DNA of 64,000 nt from Nannochloropsis oceanica (taxonomy: Eukaryota; Sar; Eustigmatophyceae; Eustigmatales; Monodopsidaceae), in NCBI GenBank assembly GCA_004519485.1, contig CP038128.1:62001-126000 (forward strand). Direction: 5' to 3'. The notes under the pieces were generated by a model, which saw only the letters and a list, made by a program, of their open reading frames with translations, was not told where the DNA came from and searched no databases. This document shows, piece after piece, positions 10,815-22,963 of this stretch. Position 1 is the first letter of the stretch. Each line of letters opens with the position of its first letter. Both the position numbers and the translations under genes were made by a program.

Positions 10815-13629
10815 TCTGCTGCTGCTGTTTCTCCTGGTACCGTGGGTAAGCGTACATGTGTCGTGTCTGTGGCGGATGCTGCTGATGATTGACATGTAAA
10901 GGCTGCTGACCTTGCTGGTGACAAAAAGAATCATGCCCCTGCACGTAGCTTTGGGGAGGAGCACATAGAGAACTTAGTGAAAGAGGAGGAGGCTGGTACG
11001 GAAGTCCCTGGCCGAAATGATGCCTTGGCTCGGTAATAGATGGTGCCGGGTCCGGTGAGGTAAGGTGAGAGTTGGGGAAATGCAGTCCTGCGATCGGAGA
11101 AGAGGTAGACTGGCATGCAAGGTGGTGAGATATAGGGACACGGCCATTAAGAAGACGCTGCTGCAGCTGCTGCTGCTGCTGCTGCTGCTGCTGCGGATGA
11201 CGATGAAGGTACGACCCATGCATGGAGCCATGCGGCATAAAGGATGATTGAGATGTGACGGACTGTAGAGGCAATGGCTGTGCGAGGTGGTGCTGTTGCT
11301 GCTTATGCCGAGCCACCGCGAGATGCAGGCCCTCTTCTCCGTCCATCGTTTGGAAGCACCGCTCCACTTCTTCTCGGAGACGAACCAATGCCACGGCTGT
11401 CCCCCACATGTCCTTTTTTCCCTTTTGAATCTGCAAATTTCGTTCCTCTGCGCTCAAGCCTGAAGGCATCCAAGCGTAAAGCGGATGGGATTCGCCGCCC
11501 TCGAGGGGGTTGAGAAGAAAGTTCTGCGAGGGGGCAGAGGAAGGTGAGAAGCAGCAGGAAAGAAAGGGAAGTGGATATGTGCAAGGGATGCTGCGAAGAG
11601 GGGTAAATCTATCTCAATATGAACACATACATATACATGCATGCTGTTGTGACCTGCGTCATGTACGTACCGCTTCTAGGCTGGAGGGGTCCAGAGACTG
11701 CTGCTGCTGCTGCAGGGGAACAGTGTGTGGACGTACAGAAGCGCTGTAATTAGCTACCTCCGCTCCAGCAGCGAGTTCCGATGTGGGTGTGGGCGCTTTG
11801 GAAGCAAGGGGGAAAAGAGAAGAAGTACATTCTTGGGTGATGCCAGGACCTGAGGTACTGGAACCCGATGCGTCTGCTGAGGTTGCCGGAGCCTGGAGAG
11901 GGGGGAAAGACCGGCTGATACCCAGCGCAGCTTGAATAGAGGGAGCCAGGCCCTCTGCCTCGAAGTGATCCTCTTCAGCCGACTTGGTTTCTCGTTCCCC
12001 ATCATTCTTCCCCATATCGCGCGTGTAGACGCTGTTCGTGTCTGGGAAAGCCTTCCCTTGTTTCTTTTCACCTCTCTGTTTGCTTCGTCCGCTTTCTGTT
12101 TCACGGTCTCGTTTCTTTACTTTCCCCGGTCCTGCTGGTGCTAGTGGATCTTTCATGCTGACAGGCGCTAAAGAAGAGTTGGGGGAACAGGAGTTCACGT
12201 GTTCCAAGCAGGCCTGGCATGTCCATTCCTTGGAGATCGTGGATCTGGCGGTCAAAGGAGGACCTCGTGTGCCACAACCAATGCATAAGGGGCAAGCCGA
12301 GACACGGGCGGAAGTACGAACATGGAAATCCTTAATAATGGGTACAGAAGCCGCGATGGCCTTGGAAGAAGTGACTGTAGTAGGATCCGTGCCTCCCTTC
12401 TGTGGTAGCGACGCAAATGCGGGAGAGATGGCGGTGGTGGACCGACACTCAGGAACTGAGTCAGGAACTGAGGAGCACTCTTTCGTGGGCGCCAACGATT
12501 CTTCGTTAGGAGCACCAAAGGAGGACAAGCCCTTCACTGATGTCACCTGAGCGCTGCTTGGTGCCGCATCAGCACCTGGGGTCGTCGAGTCTGCTTCATC
12601 AGCCGGGGTAGGCGTGTTCGCATCTTTCTTGACGGAGAAAGCAGTGACGTTATTCTCTATGTCTTTGATATGCGTGTTATGCGTGCAAGTAAAGGGCAGA
12701 CATTGCATATATTTCGGGAAAAGCAAAAATAGTGAGCATTCGAGTGTGTCTTTGTAACACTGGGAAAGCAAATCTGAACGCACCTCTTTTTGGCGATGTT
12801 ACTTCTGCCGTCGACGCCTTGCTGTTTGTGCTAGTACTCGTGAAGCTAACTGTCCCAGTCGTCGAGCCTGAGGCTATCTCTGCGCTTGCTGAAGCCCTAT
12901 TGACAGACGTGGTGCTATTTGCGCTTTTCGCTGTGTCCGCTGGCGTCGGCGAGGGGGCGGCAGCTGCAGCTGTAGATTTCTATTGCGTATGTGTACAGGC
13001 ATATATATTTGTGTCTTAGTATCTGCGACCGCCACTGTAGCCTTCAAATAAAGCAAGGTCTAGAAAGCGTTCAAAATCGTCGACGACCAAGCATACGTAC
13101 CCTCTTCATCGAGCCAGAGACCTTGCCGCACCTCAGGAGTGTGTCAACGGAAACCAATCGGTTGTACCTAGAATACATAAAAAGCGGGTTTAAGGTCGAG
13201 AAATTGAAGATTTAAAACTCATGAACCAAACAACATCCAGAATGCATGCAAGAAAACAAATTCTCAACAGTCTTTTACGGCATTCGATACAGTTTGGACA
13301 GTCATATGAAAGTAGCACTTACTTGGTATCCGACCAACTTGAACGCCAATACCCGACCTCGATTTCCTCAGGTCCATGGATACCAATCACGATTCCGTCC
13401 GTATAAATGCCTGACTGTGGGTCAATGAAGCTTACTCGTTGATCCACCTGTCGAAATAGTGGTGAACGAGTGGGTTGCGACGCTTATGGCCGAGAATCTT
13501 GACACATATTACAATGGAGATGTCAGCACTGGCCCTCTAATCTCATACTGTGGAACGTACCTCAAACACTACTCCATCTGATTCCCGCTTTATGGACGTA
13601 GTTGTCTTGTCTTTTGTGAACGGTTTCAT
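10762..13629 (-). CDS. PolyQ nuclear-type protein with a PHD-like Cys cluster
   Basis: Six exons (13629-13561, 13447-13323, 13167-13101, 12979-12784, 12656-11671, 11523-10762) keep frame and give 734 residues. Residues 24-87 (VDQRVSFIDPQSGIYTDG, IEVGYWRSSWSDTKYNRLV) have the look of a small beta-barrel reader such as Tudor or Agenet, an inference only. A long Ser/Thr/Ala region follows. Then comes a Cys cluster, CPLCIGCG ... EWTCQACLEH, which resembles the first and last zinc ligands of a PHD finger with the middle shortened. The C-terminal exon begins NFLLNPLEGGESHPLYAWMP, then is His/Gln-rich with CAG-encoded polyQ runs. A chromatin or transcription role is likely but unproven. Confidence 0.65.
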
Positions 13630-13756
13630 TATAGAGGTTGTAGACTGTCAAGTGGAGATATGAGAGACGGGTGAGATTGTCGGACTGCGAAAAGGTGGCT
13701 CAGTTGCGCAGCGATCCGCTGAGCTGGGACACGCACAACTCTTTAAGACCTCGTTT

Positions 13757-13825
13757 GTGTATGTGTGTGATACATACGCACATACACATACACACACGCA
13801 CACACCCACATACACACGCACAATA
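13757..13825 (+). repeat. CA/TA-rich dinucleotide repeat
   Basis: An imperfect run of CACACA and CATACA units. It lies in the intergenic stretch 13630-14786, between two divergently transcribed genes (the polyQ protein and RsmE). Nothing else in that stretch is supported; promoters of both genes must lie in it. Confidence 0.7.
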
Positions 13826-14786
13826 CATCTCTGTACGGTGCTTGAAGACGCAGATCGCATAATATGCCACATTTCTTTCACTGCAACCAATCTGCAGTGC
13901 CCAAGGGTACACAGTTACCCCAAAAGCCACACAATGCTCTTGTTTACCCATTATCATGACGTGATACCGTTGGGACGCAAATAAACGCTTCGTGAAGAGC
14001 TATACTACCCGCACGGGGGTGTTTGCGCGGTGAGTAAAATGTCCGAGCGGTAGCACGGGTGAACAAATGATGCCCTATCTTCTGTGTCAAGAAACGGGTC
14101 ATATTCAGAAGACCCTGTGTAATGATTTTCGGCGCACGTCCTTGGTCTCACGCGCACGCAGACCCTCTCCTCTGGGAGGGAACTAACATCCACCCCATTT
14201 GCGTGCCAGTGCTCTGTCGCTATTCCCCGGGTGCCTGAAGTAGTCAAGCTAATGGCAAGCCACCACATAGTACGAGGTTACAAAAGATTAGCATAGTCCT
14301 GTGTTGCACGCGTTGGGTAGAGTTGATCAGCCGTATCAGACGCCATTTACAAAAGCGCCTCGTGTGTATCGTTTGTATCACTGACTTCCATAGCCATCAC
14401 GCCCATCACACCCAGCACATAAGTCCACAAACCACAATATTATGAGAGGTTGTAGTCATGTCGACAATGGACACAAGACAGAGTGCGAGACACACTCATG
14501 CATCGCGTGATCGAGGGAAAAGAGGAGCAAATGAACGAGGGCAGGAGACGAGGAGTGGAGCCGCATGATCCCAAATGATGCTTTTCTTGATTCCTGATAA
14601 CTTTCAGGTAAACTTATTTTTTTCATCACATCATTTTCCGAGGTATGGCGCGGTTCACTCGATAGAGGGCATTACATATTACACTCTCGTACACACGCTC
14701 ACACATCATGCTTCCTTCTCATTCGACACAGCCAGTCAGTCCTGCGGATGCATTCCCGTCTGTGAACTTCTTACCGTTGACCGCTG

Positions 14787-17700
14787 ATGGGGCAGGAGCA
14801 TCGAACGTTACGTTCATCAGGAGCAGGGCGTGAAGGCTACAGCAAGACCTTTCGACCCCTCAGTGGACGTAATTTTTGCCTGCTCTTGCATTGCGCCACA
14901 TTCGTGATGATAGCAGCTGCGGCGGCTGGCGGCCGGCGGACTCCAGGCTTGCAAATGTTGAGTACTCTGAGGACGAGAGGGTGGGATGTCCTCTCGGGGA
15001 TGGTCAGCAGCACCAGCACCAACAACTGCAGGAGGAGGGGCTTGTCTTCTTCGTCCCTTGGCTTTGTCCTACCATCTGCAACGCCATCACAGACGGCGGG
15101 AGCAGCAATACGAAGACAATGGGCGGCTCCCATCAAAACCACCACTACCACCACCACCAGAAGGACAATTTCTAGCTCCCCTCCTCTGCTATTGAACCGC
15201 CTGCTTTTCGAGCCCGAGGAGGTCATTGCGATGCCGCAGCAACAGCAGCAGCAGCAGCAGAAGAAGAAGAAAGCACTGGAAGACGCCATGGCAGTCGTTC
15301 GGATAGCCAAAGATGACGCGCGATCGCGGCATGTGCGAAAGGTGAAAAAGGGTGAAGAGGAAGAGAGAGGGGCGCTGAATACCTGCTGAATTCTCCAGTC
15401 AGCATTTGTCTGTGTACTAGGCGCATACATACTTATGTGTGCCTACCTCCCCGTCTTCTTCCCTCCCCCTCCCTCCCTCCCTACCTCTCTCCCCTCCCCC
15501 TCCCTCCCTCCCTACCTCTCTCCCCGACTATTCTATCAAGATCCTTCGTGCTCAGTCTGGAGATTGCGTGCGTGTTGGTGTTCTGAACGGGGGCCGGTGA
15601 GTGCTTGAATGGGCTTTTAAAATGGCAAGGGTTAAGGAATAATAAAGGAAGAAATAGGTGGTGAGGATAGTCGGGAGGGGGAGGGTACATTGGCGTGTTC
15701 GTACTCATGCTCCTCATGACTCCATCGACCACGCTTGCAGGAATAACGAGGCGCCTGTCGAGTGGGAGGCAGATGGCAGTCTTCACATTGCTCTGGGTCC
15801 CGCCTCCAGCCTCTTGCGACCCCCTCCGGAAGATGAGCGTCCTCGGTACGTCATTCCCCACTGTTATGGAAGCTCTCTTTCTGCCGTTCCCTTACTCCTT
15901 CCCTCCCTCCCTTCCTTTCTCTTCTCCTCTCGCTCATCAGGGTTGACGTTCTCCTAGCCATGCAAGCTCCTTTGCGGATGGAGCGCATTATCCCTCATAT
16001 CGTCGCTTTGGGCGTAGGCCGCCTTCTGATTACCTCGGCCAAGAAGGTAGGGAAGGAGGGAAGGAGGGGGGATCTCGCTCAAATCGTGGTAGATCATTCC
16101 ACGAAGATTGAATGAAGAGAGAAAGGCGGAGGCATGTACATGCACCTACTTGACCCTCATCCCTCGTCCCTTACTTATACGCAGGTGGAGAAGAGCTACT
16201 GGGGCTCGCATCTGCTGCGAGAGCCGGTAAGTCCGCCTGAACCACCGGAGGGAAGCAGGGAGCAAGGGAGGGATTGAGAGAAGGGAAAACCAAGAGATGG
16301 TTGATTCATTTGGAGGGGCAAGATTGTATTATTAGACTCCTTTGCCTCTTTTTTATAGTATCTTATTGTCTTACGTATTCTTTCCTTTCTATCACCCCAT
16401 CCATTATATTAGGACGCCCTCCGAGACCTAGTCATAGAGGGCCTCAGCCAGGTAGGCACGGAGATCGACGGCCTTGCTCGCTGCCTTCCTGTACTCTATA
16501 TCTCTCTTTTTTTCCTCTATCTCTCCCTCTTCCTCCCTCTCTATCTTCCTTTCTTTCTTTTCCCCCTCTCTCTCTCTCTTTCTTTCTCTTTCCCCCTCTC
16601 CCTCTTTCTTTCCAACTCACACATTATTTTTTCTCTAATGATTCTTCGGCTTACAATATATTCCCCTTCGTCCATGCGTTCCCCCTCTCGTCCAGGCTGG
16701 CGATACCTTTGTTCCCGACATCATCATTAATCGCCGCGTAAAGGTACGTACGCTCTGAAAATGCTTAACAGCTCTTTTTCCTCCTCAGTGTCGCACTCTC
16801 ATTTCTCAGTCCTATCTTCTGTGCCGCTTGAGGTTGATTTCATATTCTGCCTTTGAATCTTGTGTCCTCACACGCCTTCTCTGTATCTTTTCCACTTATT
16901 CCAAGCGCTTTTTGGAGGACGACTTGGAGGCCCTCTATCCTTCCTCTCCCGCCTCCACCCACACCTCTCTCTTCCACCCTACCCTTCGTGTCCTCTCCCA
17001 CCCCTTTCGCGTACTCCATGATTCCCCTGGTGTCGACACGCGCTTTCGGCACCTCACTCCTCCACCCATCACTGGAGGGAGGGATGGAAGGAAGGAGGGA
17101 GGGCGACAGCGACCACGTTTACTCTTGGCTATCGGGCCCGAGTCCGGGTGGGATGTAAGTTTGAGAATTTGAGAGGAGAATAGGAGGCGATGGAAATATC
17201 AGAAGCTGGTCACTGCCTCAAAGTCACTTACTCCTCAAAGTCACTTACACTCACATCCATACACGAATTGTACGCCTGAATAACGAACATGCCTACACAT
17301 GTGAGATATACGCACGACACATTTATCACTCCTAACTTAATTTCGCTTCCTTTTTGATGTACAATTTTCAGGAGCCGTACGAGTTGGATCTTTTTCAGCA
17401 GCACGGTTTTCAGGTACGTTCTAGCATCATATGCCGTTTGAAGATTATGCATAATAGGCAGGGACCTCTTTCCACAACTCGTTATTATTGTATTTTACAA
17501 AAGCTGGCGCGCTATCAGACACTCCATTATTGCCATGTGTCGCTAACTTCCCCTCTCTAGAGCCTTAGACTAAACCGCACACCCCACTCATGCAACATAC
17601 GTACACTTGCAACGACAGCAAGTCACTTTGGGTCCCCGCGTGTTGCGAACTGAGGCTGCAGTCCCAGCCTTGGTGGCCTTGGCGCATGACTGTTTGCACG

Positions 17701-17816
17701 CTCTCGACGAGCAGTGGGAGCTTGAGGTGGCGCAGGCAGAGACGAGGATCTTAGCAAGTCGGAATGGTAGTACCGCTGTTATAGATGATTGTGCAAGCGT
17801 TACAAAAGAACCATAG
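14787..17816 (+). CDS. rsmE: RsmE-family 16S rRNA m3U methyltransferase, organelle-targeted
   Basis: Ten exons (14787-15341, 15541-15596, 15741-15845, 15941-16046, 16185-16226, 16413-16451, 16696-16743, 16906-17154, 17372-17413, 17619-17816) give 479 residues against about 245 in bacteria. After a long N-terminus rich in Ala, Ser, Thr and Arg with a polyQ-polyK run, the family pattern appears: RHVRKILRAQSGD, RMERIIPHIVALGVGRLLIT, LLLAIGPESGWD near residue 390 and the SPOUT knot motif LGPRVLRTE near 418. RsmE methylates the uridine equivalent to E. coli U1498 using AdoMet. The presequence implies mitochondrion or plastid. Another in-frame ATG at 14907 precedes an Ala-rich hydrophobic run. A GGGA microsatellite is translated just before the IGPE motif. 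Confidence 0.85.
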
Positions 17817-17853
17817 CAAGCATCAAATAGATAGTCTTGTAAGCGGGCTGTGA

Positions 17854-18268
17854 CGGACTATACAGAAAGTTATGTACGTTTTTTGCTCTTTTTACTTTTT
17901 TGGGGTTTTAATCACCATTACGAGCCTTGCCACCGATCTGATGGCATCTACTTCTATCATAATGTGAGCACCAAAATAAGCCCACCCCGCATGACGGGGT
18001 AGCTGCCGGCATCAGTCCCACTCGTTGGCGCGGGATGACCGGCAGCCAAAGAAGCGGCTTGTTCAGAGCGGGATGGCGTCATCGTTCCGCGAAAACGCCA
18101 GTGGACTGATGCCGGCAGCTACCCCGTCATGCGGGGGAGACTTATTTTGGTGCTCATATTAAGATAGAAGTAGATGCCATCAGATCGGTGGCAAGGCTTG
18201 TAATGGTGATTAAAACCCCAAAAAAGAAAAAAGAGCAAAAAAACTTACATAACTTTCTGTATAGTCCG
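17854..18268. mobile_element. Long-TIR foldback DNA element, copy B, complete
   Basis: This 415-bp element reads CGGACTATACAGAAAG at the left and its reverse complement at the right. The two arms are about 165-175 nt long and nearly identical when one is reversed, leaving a short GC-rich centre around GCGGCTTGTTCAGAGCGGG. The inner arms hold smaller palindromes such as CCCCGCATGACGGGG. No coding capacity is present, so it is a MITE or foldback element that would depend on a transposase elsewhere. It sits 38 nt downstream of the RsmE stop codon. No unambiguous target-site duplication is visible. Confidence 0.85.
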
Positions 18269-19560
18269 TACGTTTTATGTTATTTGTGGTGTTTTTTTTA
18301 CAACTACGCGCGCTTTTTGTTGGTTTAAGGATCCAAGAGGGCTAGATGATGTTCAGTAGTGAAATATGCACTTTAAAATTCTCCACTTCGGGGTTCAAAC
18401 TCAATTCTGGGCGCGAAGGATTCTATCCCCACAGATCGAGAGGCCGGACTTTGACGTTCTGAAGTATATTATGATGATGTTTCCGTACCCATTGATACCA
18501 TTTCTCTCGAACGCAATCCACGCAAATATTTCTTGTTTCTCAAATTGGCTGGTAGATGCTGGACCTGATTCCTTCTTTGACCATCTCATCAGTAATCATC
18601 GGGCTCGAACTATATTTTCTGCTCACAAAGGCCAAAACATCGACTGCCAGTTTTTTTAATACTGCAGTTATATAGACATCTGCTACCTCATGTACCCGAA
18701 GACATCCATTCTTTCTCATGGCAGTTCCTATGCAGCCGACGGGAAAAATCAATCCGGCTTGTACATCACGACTGTCGTTGCTTCGATCTTTAAAATAATA
18801 AATAAAGAATGAGTGCACGAGTAAACTGATAATCAAGCGTCTAAAAAAAATCTTCCAGTAAACGAAGGGCACAAAGACTCTTCTGAATTGTTCGCGCGTT
18901 CACGGTTCTTGTTTTTTTATAATCTATTGCCTGACACTCACTTTACGTATATACCCTGCCATAGCTTTCATTTCAATATTTATGAATGATATGCACTGAA
19001 TGATATGCACCAATGCGCTTTCCTTCGGAAACTACTTTACGGATGGAGCCTTTGAGCTGAATGGATTCAAATTGCGATGAAATGTTAAGATATCATTTGA
19101 TAACATATACGAAAAATATTTTTTGGGGCTATCTGTGGTTGTTGTTCGTACGCACTCCGCGCTTTATGCTCAATTGAGTATATATTCATTTCGATTTTTA
19201 TCCATGATGATGATTCCCTCGACTTAGCGACAGTAAGAAGGAGGGTTGACAACGTAATTACACGAACATTCTTGTACAGGCGCCATCATATAACATTTTG
19301 GTGGGTCTGATTAGCCACTCATGGTCACGGTAAGGCGACGCTTGTTGGCGCTCAAACCACATTTGACAAGCACGACCGTGACACGAAAGGAAGGAGCTGA
19401 TTTAGCCGATGTATAATGCTGTCCTAAGCCCACCATCGACTCCGTTAATTGATTCTTATAACGCGTTCCGCGCTTTATTTTATTTGGTTAGTGATCAAGG
19501 GCATCTAAGAGTTTTTTCTTATTTACTGTAATAACAACAAATTCTCACACAAACGAAAAC
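18269..19560. other. AT-rich sequence, no supported gene
   Basis: The base composition drops to AT-rich right after the TIR element. Short open frames occur on both strands (for example 18366-18659 plus and 18540-18872 minus), but they overlap, lack recognisable domains and have no clear splice partners. A short direct duplication of TGAATGATATGCAC lies at about 18982-19010. Confidence 0.45.
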
Positions 19561-19599
19561 GGGCATCCAAATTCCATCAACTACAAAACGACTACCAAC

Positions 19600-20925
19600 A
19601 ATACATGGAATTTTCCAAAGAAATTCTTATCGACATGGTCGCCAATCTGAACACCAAAAGAATAGGGTAAATTGACAAGTTATCCAATATTGGCGACAGA
19701 AACAGTCGAGCACTGTATTTCATTTCCTACATTGTTCACTTTTTGTATGGAAATGACGACAGTCTCATTACACCATTCGATCCCCCAAATATAGGTGCAA
19801 ACATGGTGGGATAATTGTGTTACGACATGAAATTGGTCTCGCATGTGCGCCAGATTTTATCAAATGAGGACAATAATGATGATGATGCCATGGACGTGGA
19901 TAAAATTCATGCTTCAAAAATGAAAATTATGTTTAGGAATCTCACTACGTACTTGAAAGTGACCGAGGTGATCAAGTCGATTTTAGAAAAATACAATTCT
20001 CTTGAATTTTCTGGAAAAAACAACGACAGAGTCTTTGATAACAATTGGGTGAATTTCAAAACCACGGTTGAAATAAAGAATTCATCTCTTCTTTGATCCA
20101 ACTGCCGAGAAACAGTGCAAGCGAATCCATCCTGTTCCGTGGAAAATGAAAAGAGAAATGGATCTACGCCAAAACGTTCAAGAAGGACAATCAAGCCCTT
20201 TTGCACAAAATTTATCGGTACGTCAAAACCCAAATAGCAAAAGTCCTTGTCAGGACGCGTACAAACGACACTCCATCATTCCGAAATTCGCGTGCCAATA
20301 CGGCAAGGCCAATCGCATTACCAATGTCACAGAGGATTCCGGTGGACTCTCTGTCAAGAAGGTGATGGAAAACGTCAACATTAGTACCTACGAATATCTT
20401 CCTATTTCAGCTTCTTTACATCCACCATTGTTCTCATGAATATGACCGGGATGACACACAACCACGTCCACCTCGGAAACATCATTTCTATGCCAAGAAA
20501 ACCAAGCACAAATGTCTTTCAAGCAAAAATGTCTTTCATCGGTTTGACTGCAATGGCCAAGTGTTCGACATTTCCCCATATAGTACCATGTACGACTGCA
20601 AAATACACGACTTGATTGCGCTTCTTCCACCTTCCAGGATAAGCGTTTACTCGTCGAAATCGGGCTGTGCAGAGAGCCTGGGCCATGCAATCGCAAAGAT
20701 TCTGAAAAGGACATCTTAAACACGTTGATGTTAGTCCATATATTTAAACCCAATGACACAGTGATGAAATATTTTAAGCTATTGCTATGGGGAGAAATGG
20801 CGCGCATCAATGAAATGGCAACCAAAGAAATAAAACATATGATCATGCAAAACACAAACACGACCACTGAATGTTGGCAAAAATACTGTAGTTCCAATCA
20901 ATTGGTCAAATGTGAATTTATATAA
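19600..20925 (+). pseudogene. Relic coding region of unknown, possibly viral or mobile origin
   Basis: The plus strand shows a series of AT-rich, Asn/Lys/Ile-rich open stretches lying end to end, whose protein-like composition differs from all neighbouring genes. I recognise no hallmark protein such as a capsid, polymerase or integrase, so the family is undetermined. It is clearly broken, with several breaks. The AT bias and position next to the GXY repeat frame would fit an old insertion of a large DNA virus or another foreign element, but that is inference. Confidence 0.35.
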
Positions 20926-21413
20926 TCTCCATTGATGGACGTCACTCTTTTATAGATATTTTTTGCAACACCATGAAAATACTAGCATCTATGTGTGGAT
21001 GCTTGTAAACGATTCGGTTTTTTTTTGGTATTTCGAGACTGACAACGAGCAACCTGCCGGTCATCGGAAGTCCCACTCTCTTGAACAATCCCGCTGAATA
21101 ACTACATTTATATGCATGCTGATCATCGCTCGCGTTTGTTTTCCTACTGAGGTTTATTGAGGGAGAAAGCGTTTTCGTCTACCCAACGATATTGAATATT
21201 TGGCTCTAAGTGGAAAATCACACAGACTTTCAGACATAATATGAAACACCAGTAACATAAACATTTGTGTCGACAATTGCGGTTCCTCTATAATATCTCC
21301 ACGTGGTTCTATTTAAAAACATGATTAATGGTCAGTGATGCCCTCTAACCAACCCTTCTAAGTGCCCTATTTGTATCCTGTGCGGCCTTTCTCGGGGTGC
21401 TTAGTGCGAGGCT

Positions 21414-21902
21414 GTGCGTGCAGGGGCAAAGGGGGCTACGGGGGCTTTAAGGCCTGCTGGCCCAGCCGGTGTTCCGGGAGCCACAGGGGCTATAGGATCT
21501 GCTGGCCCTACAGGAGCCATGGGGGCCATGGGACCTGCTGGCTCAGCTGGCCCTACGGGGGCTACGGGAGCAACAGGACCTGCTGGCCCTACGGCGGGAG
21601 CTACGGGGGCTATAGGATCTGCTGGCCCTACGGGAGCCACGGGGGCCATGGGACCTGCTGGCTCAGCTGGACCTACGGGAGCTACAGGGGCAATAGGATC
21701 TACTGGCTCAGCTGGCCCTAGAGGGGCTACAGGAGCCATGGGACCTGCTGGCTTAGCTGGTCCTACGGGGTCTACGGGGGCTATAGGACCTGCTGGCTCT
21801 ACGGGAGCCACGGGGGGCATGGGACCTGCTGGCCCTACGGGGTCTACGGGGGCCATGGGACCTGCTGGCTCAGCAGGCCCTACGGGATCTACAGGGGGTT
21901 GA
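21414..21902 (+). CDS. Collagen-like GXY repeat open frame
   Basis: About 150 residues follow a near-perfect Gly-X-Y pattern, in units such as [18 protein letters not shown] and GATGAIGS, with one short irregularity near the middle. Such sequences form triple helices. Compositions rich in GPT, GAT and GPAG triplets are known from bacterial exosporium-type proteins and giant-virus collagen-like proteins, unlike animal collagen. No ATG opens the frame, so it is an exon or a relic. About 50 further open codons lie directly downstream (to about 22050). GC content of the repeat is far above the surrounding DNA. The reverse strand is also open, a by-product of the repeat. Confidence 0.5.
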   Translation: MRAGAKGATGALRPAGPAGVPGATGAIGSAGPTGAMGAMGPAGSAGPTGATGATGPAGPTAGATGAIGSAGPTGATGAMGPAGSAGPTGATGAIGSTGSAGPRGATGAMGPAGLAGPTGSTGAIGPAGSTGATGGMGPAGPTGSTGAMGPAGSAGPTGSTGG

Positions 21903-22139
21903 CAGTATTCCCACTTACATGGTTGTACAATTTGTGGATGATGTTGGAGCTAGGTGCGACCTGGTACTGGTGTCGAGTGACGATATCTCGAAATCGAACA
22001 TCGCTAAAATTTTCAACAGTTTCGAGCGCAGGTGGAGCCATTTAAGTTAAAGAAGGATATCTTATATTCACATCAGCAAAATATAATAATTTCTCGATTT
22101 CTTGTCTTGACGCTCGACATTCTGGGGTTTCTTTTTGTA

Positions 22140-22240
22140 ATCACATAAATATTCATCATGCCTGAATAATCACATAAATATTCATCATGCCTGAATAATG
22201 TGGTGTCCATAAATATTCATCATGCCTAAATAATGTAGTG
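22140..22240 (+). repeat. Tandem repeat, ATAAATATTCATCATGCC units
   Basis: Three copies of a unit of about 26-37 nt containing ATAAATATTCATCATGCCT stand head to tail, followed by AATAATGTRGTG. The third copy is slightly diverged. It lies downstream of the GXY frame in AT-rich DNA. Confidence 0.8.
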
Positions 22241-22963
22241 GCTACTAAATTCTTGAATTGTTCGATGCTAGTTGTTTCTATATTGAAATTAAGGAGAAAT
22301 ATCTATAACTCTACCAACATCGCTTTTTTCATCCATCCATTGACTGGGTCTTTATACTCAATTTCTATAGTATTTCTGGATGTTACATATGCCAAACGCC
22401 AGGTGTTATCAAACGCCAATGCGGCTGTAGTTGTTGTGTTGCCTGTGCGAATTATCGGGGTGCGCTTTTTTCAAAGCTCCTTCGCCTGGCAGCACCAAAA
22501 AAAGAACATATGAAGTAGACGGAGGGACGGGGGGTTGGACTGTACTGTACTCTACATCTGTACTGTACGTACTTCCTTCACGTGATATTGTAGGGGGATG
22601 AGAAAGGGAGACAAGACTCGATGGATAGGCAGTCACAGAGGTCGTTTGTAAATCCAAAACTGACAGCTGGACCATTCATTTGGAGTTTTTCTTCTTTTAC
22701 TGTCTTCCTCTGCCATTGCTACTCTTCGCCTCTTTACGTTTTCCATGAACGGGCTCTCGCCTGTTGTCCCTCATAGTTCTCGCATTTCTTTCTCAAGGCT
22801 GGTGGTCGGGCGAGATCCTGCGATACGGGCCGGGTGCACCTGCAAGAATCCGAAATGGCGTCTCCCTTTTGGCGATCAGACGATTGGCCCAGGTGATTAC
22901 GACTAGTCTCAATACAAATTACGGCAAATGAATGAGAAAAATATTACTTGATGTGGTGTACGA

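Noticed and set aside
10786-10838. CTG-repeat open frames on the plus strand
   Set aside because: They are the antisense of CAG-coded polyQ in the gene on the minus strand, whose exons join in frame across 2.9 kb.
14030-14120. tRNA-like GTCCGAGCGGTAG stretch
   Set aside because: It resembles the D-arm of Leu or Ser tRNA genes, but I could not find a matching acceptor stem, anticodon arm and T-arm around it.
21401-21856. Minus-strand Pro-Val-Gly-Pro repeat frame opposite the GXY frame
   Set aside because: The 9-nt periodicity makes several frames open. The Gly-X-Y reading is the one with a known structural meaning.
22140-22240. Possible CRISPR-like array
   Set aside because: Only three head-to-tail copies without unique spacers of constant size, in a eukaryotic nuclear context; it is a simple tandem repeat.
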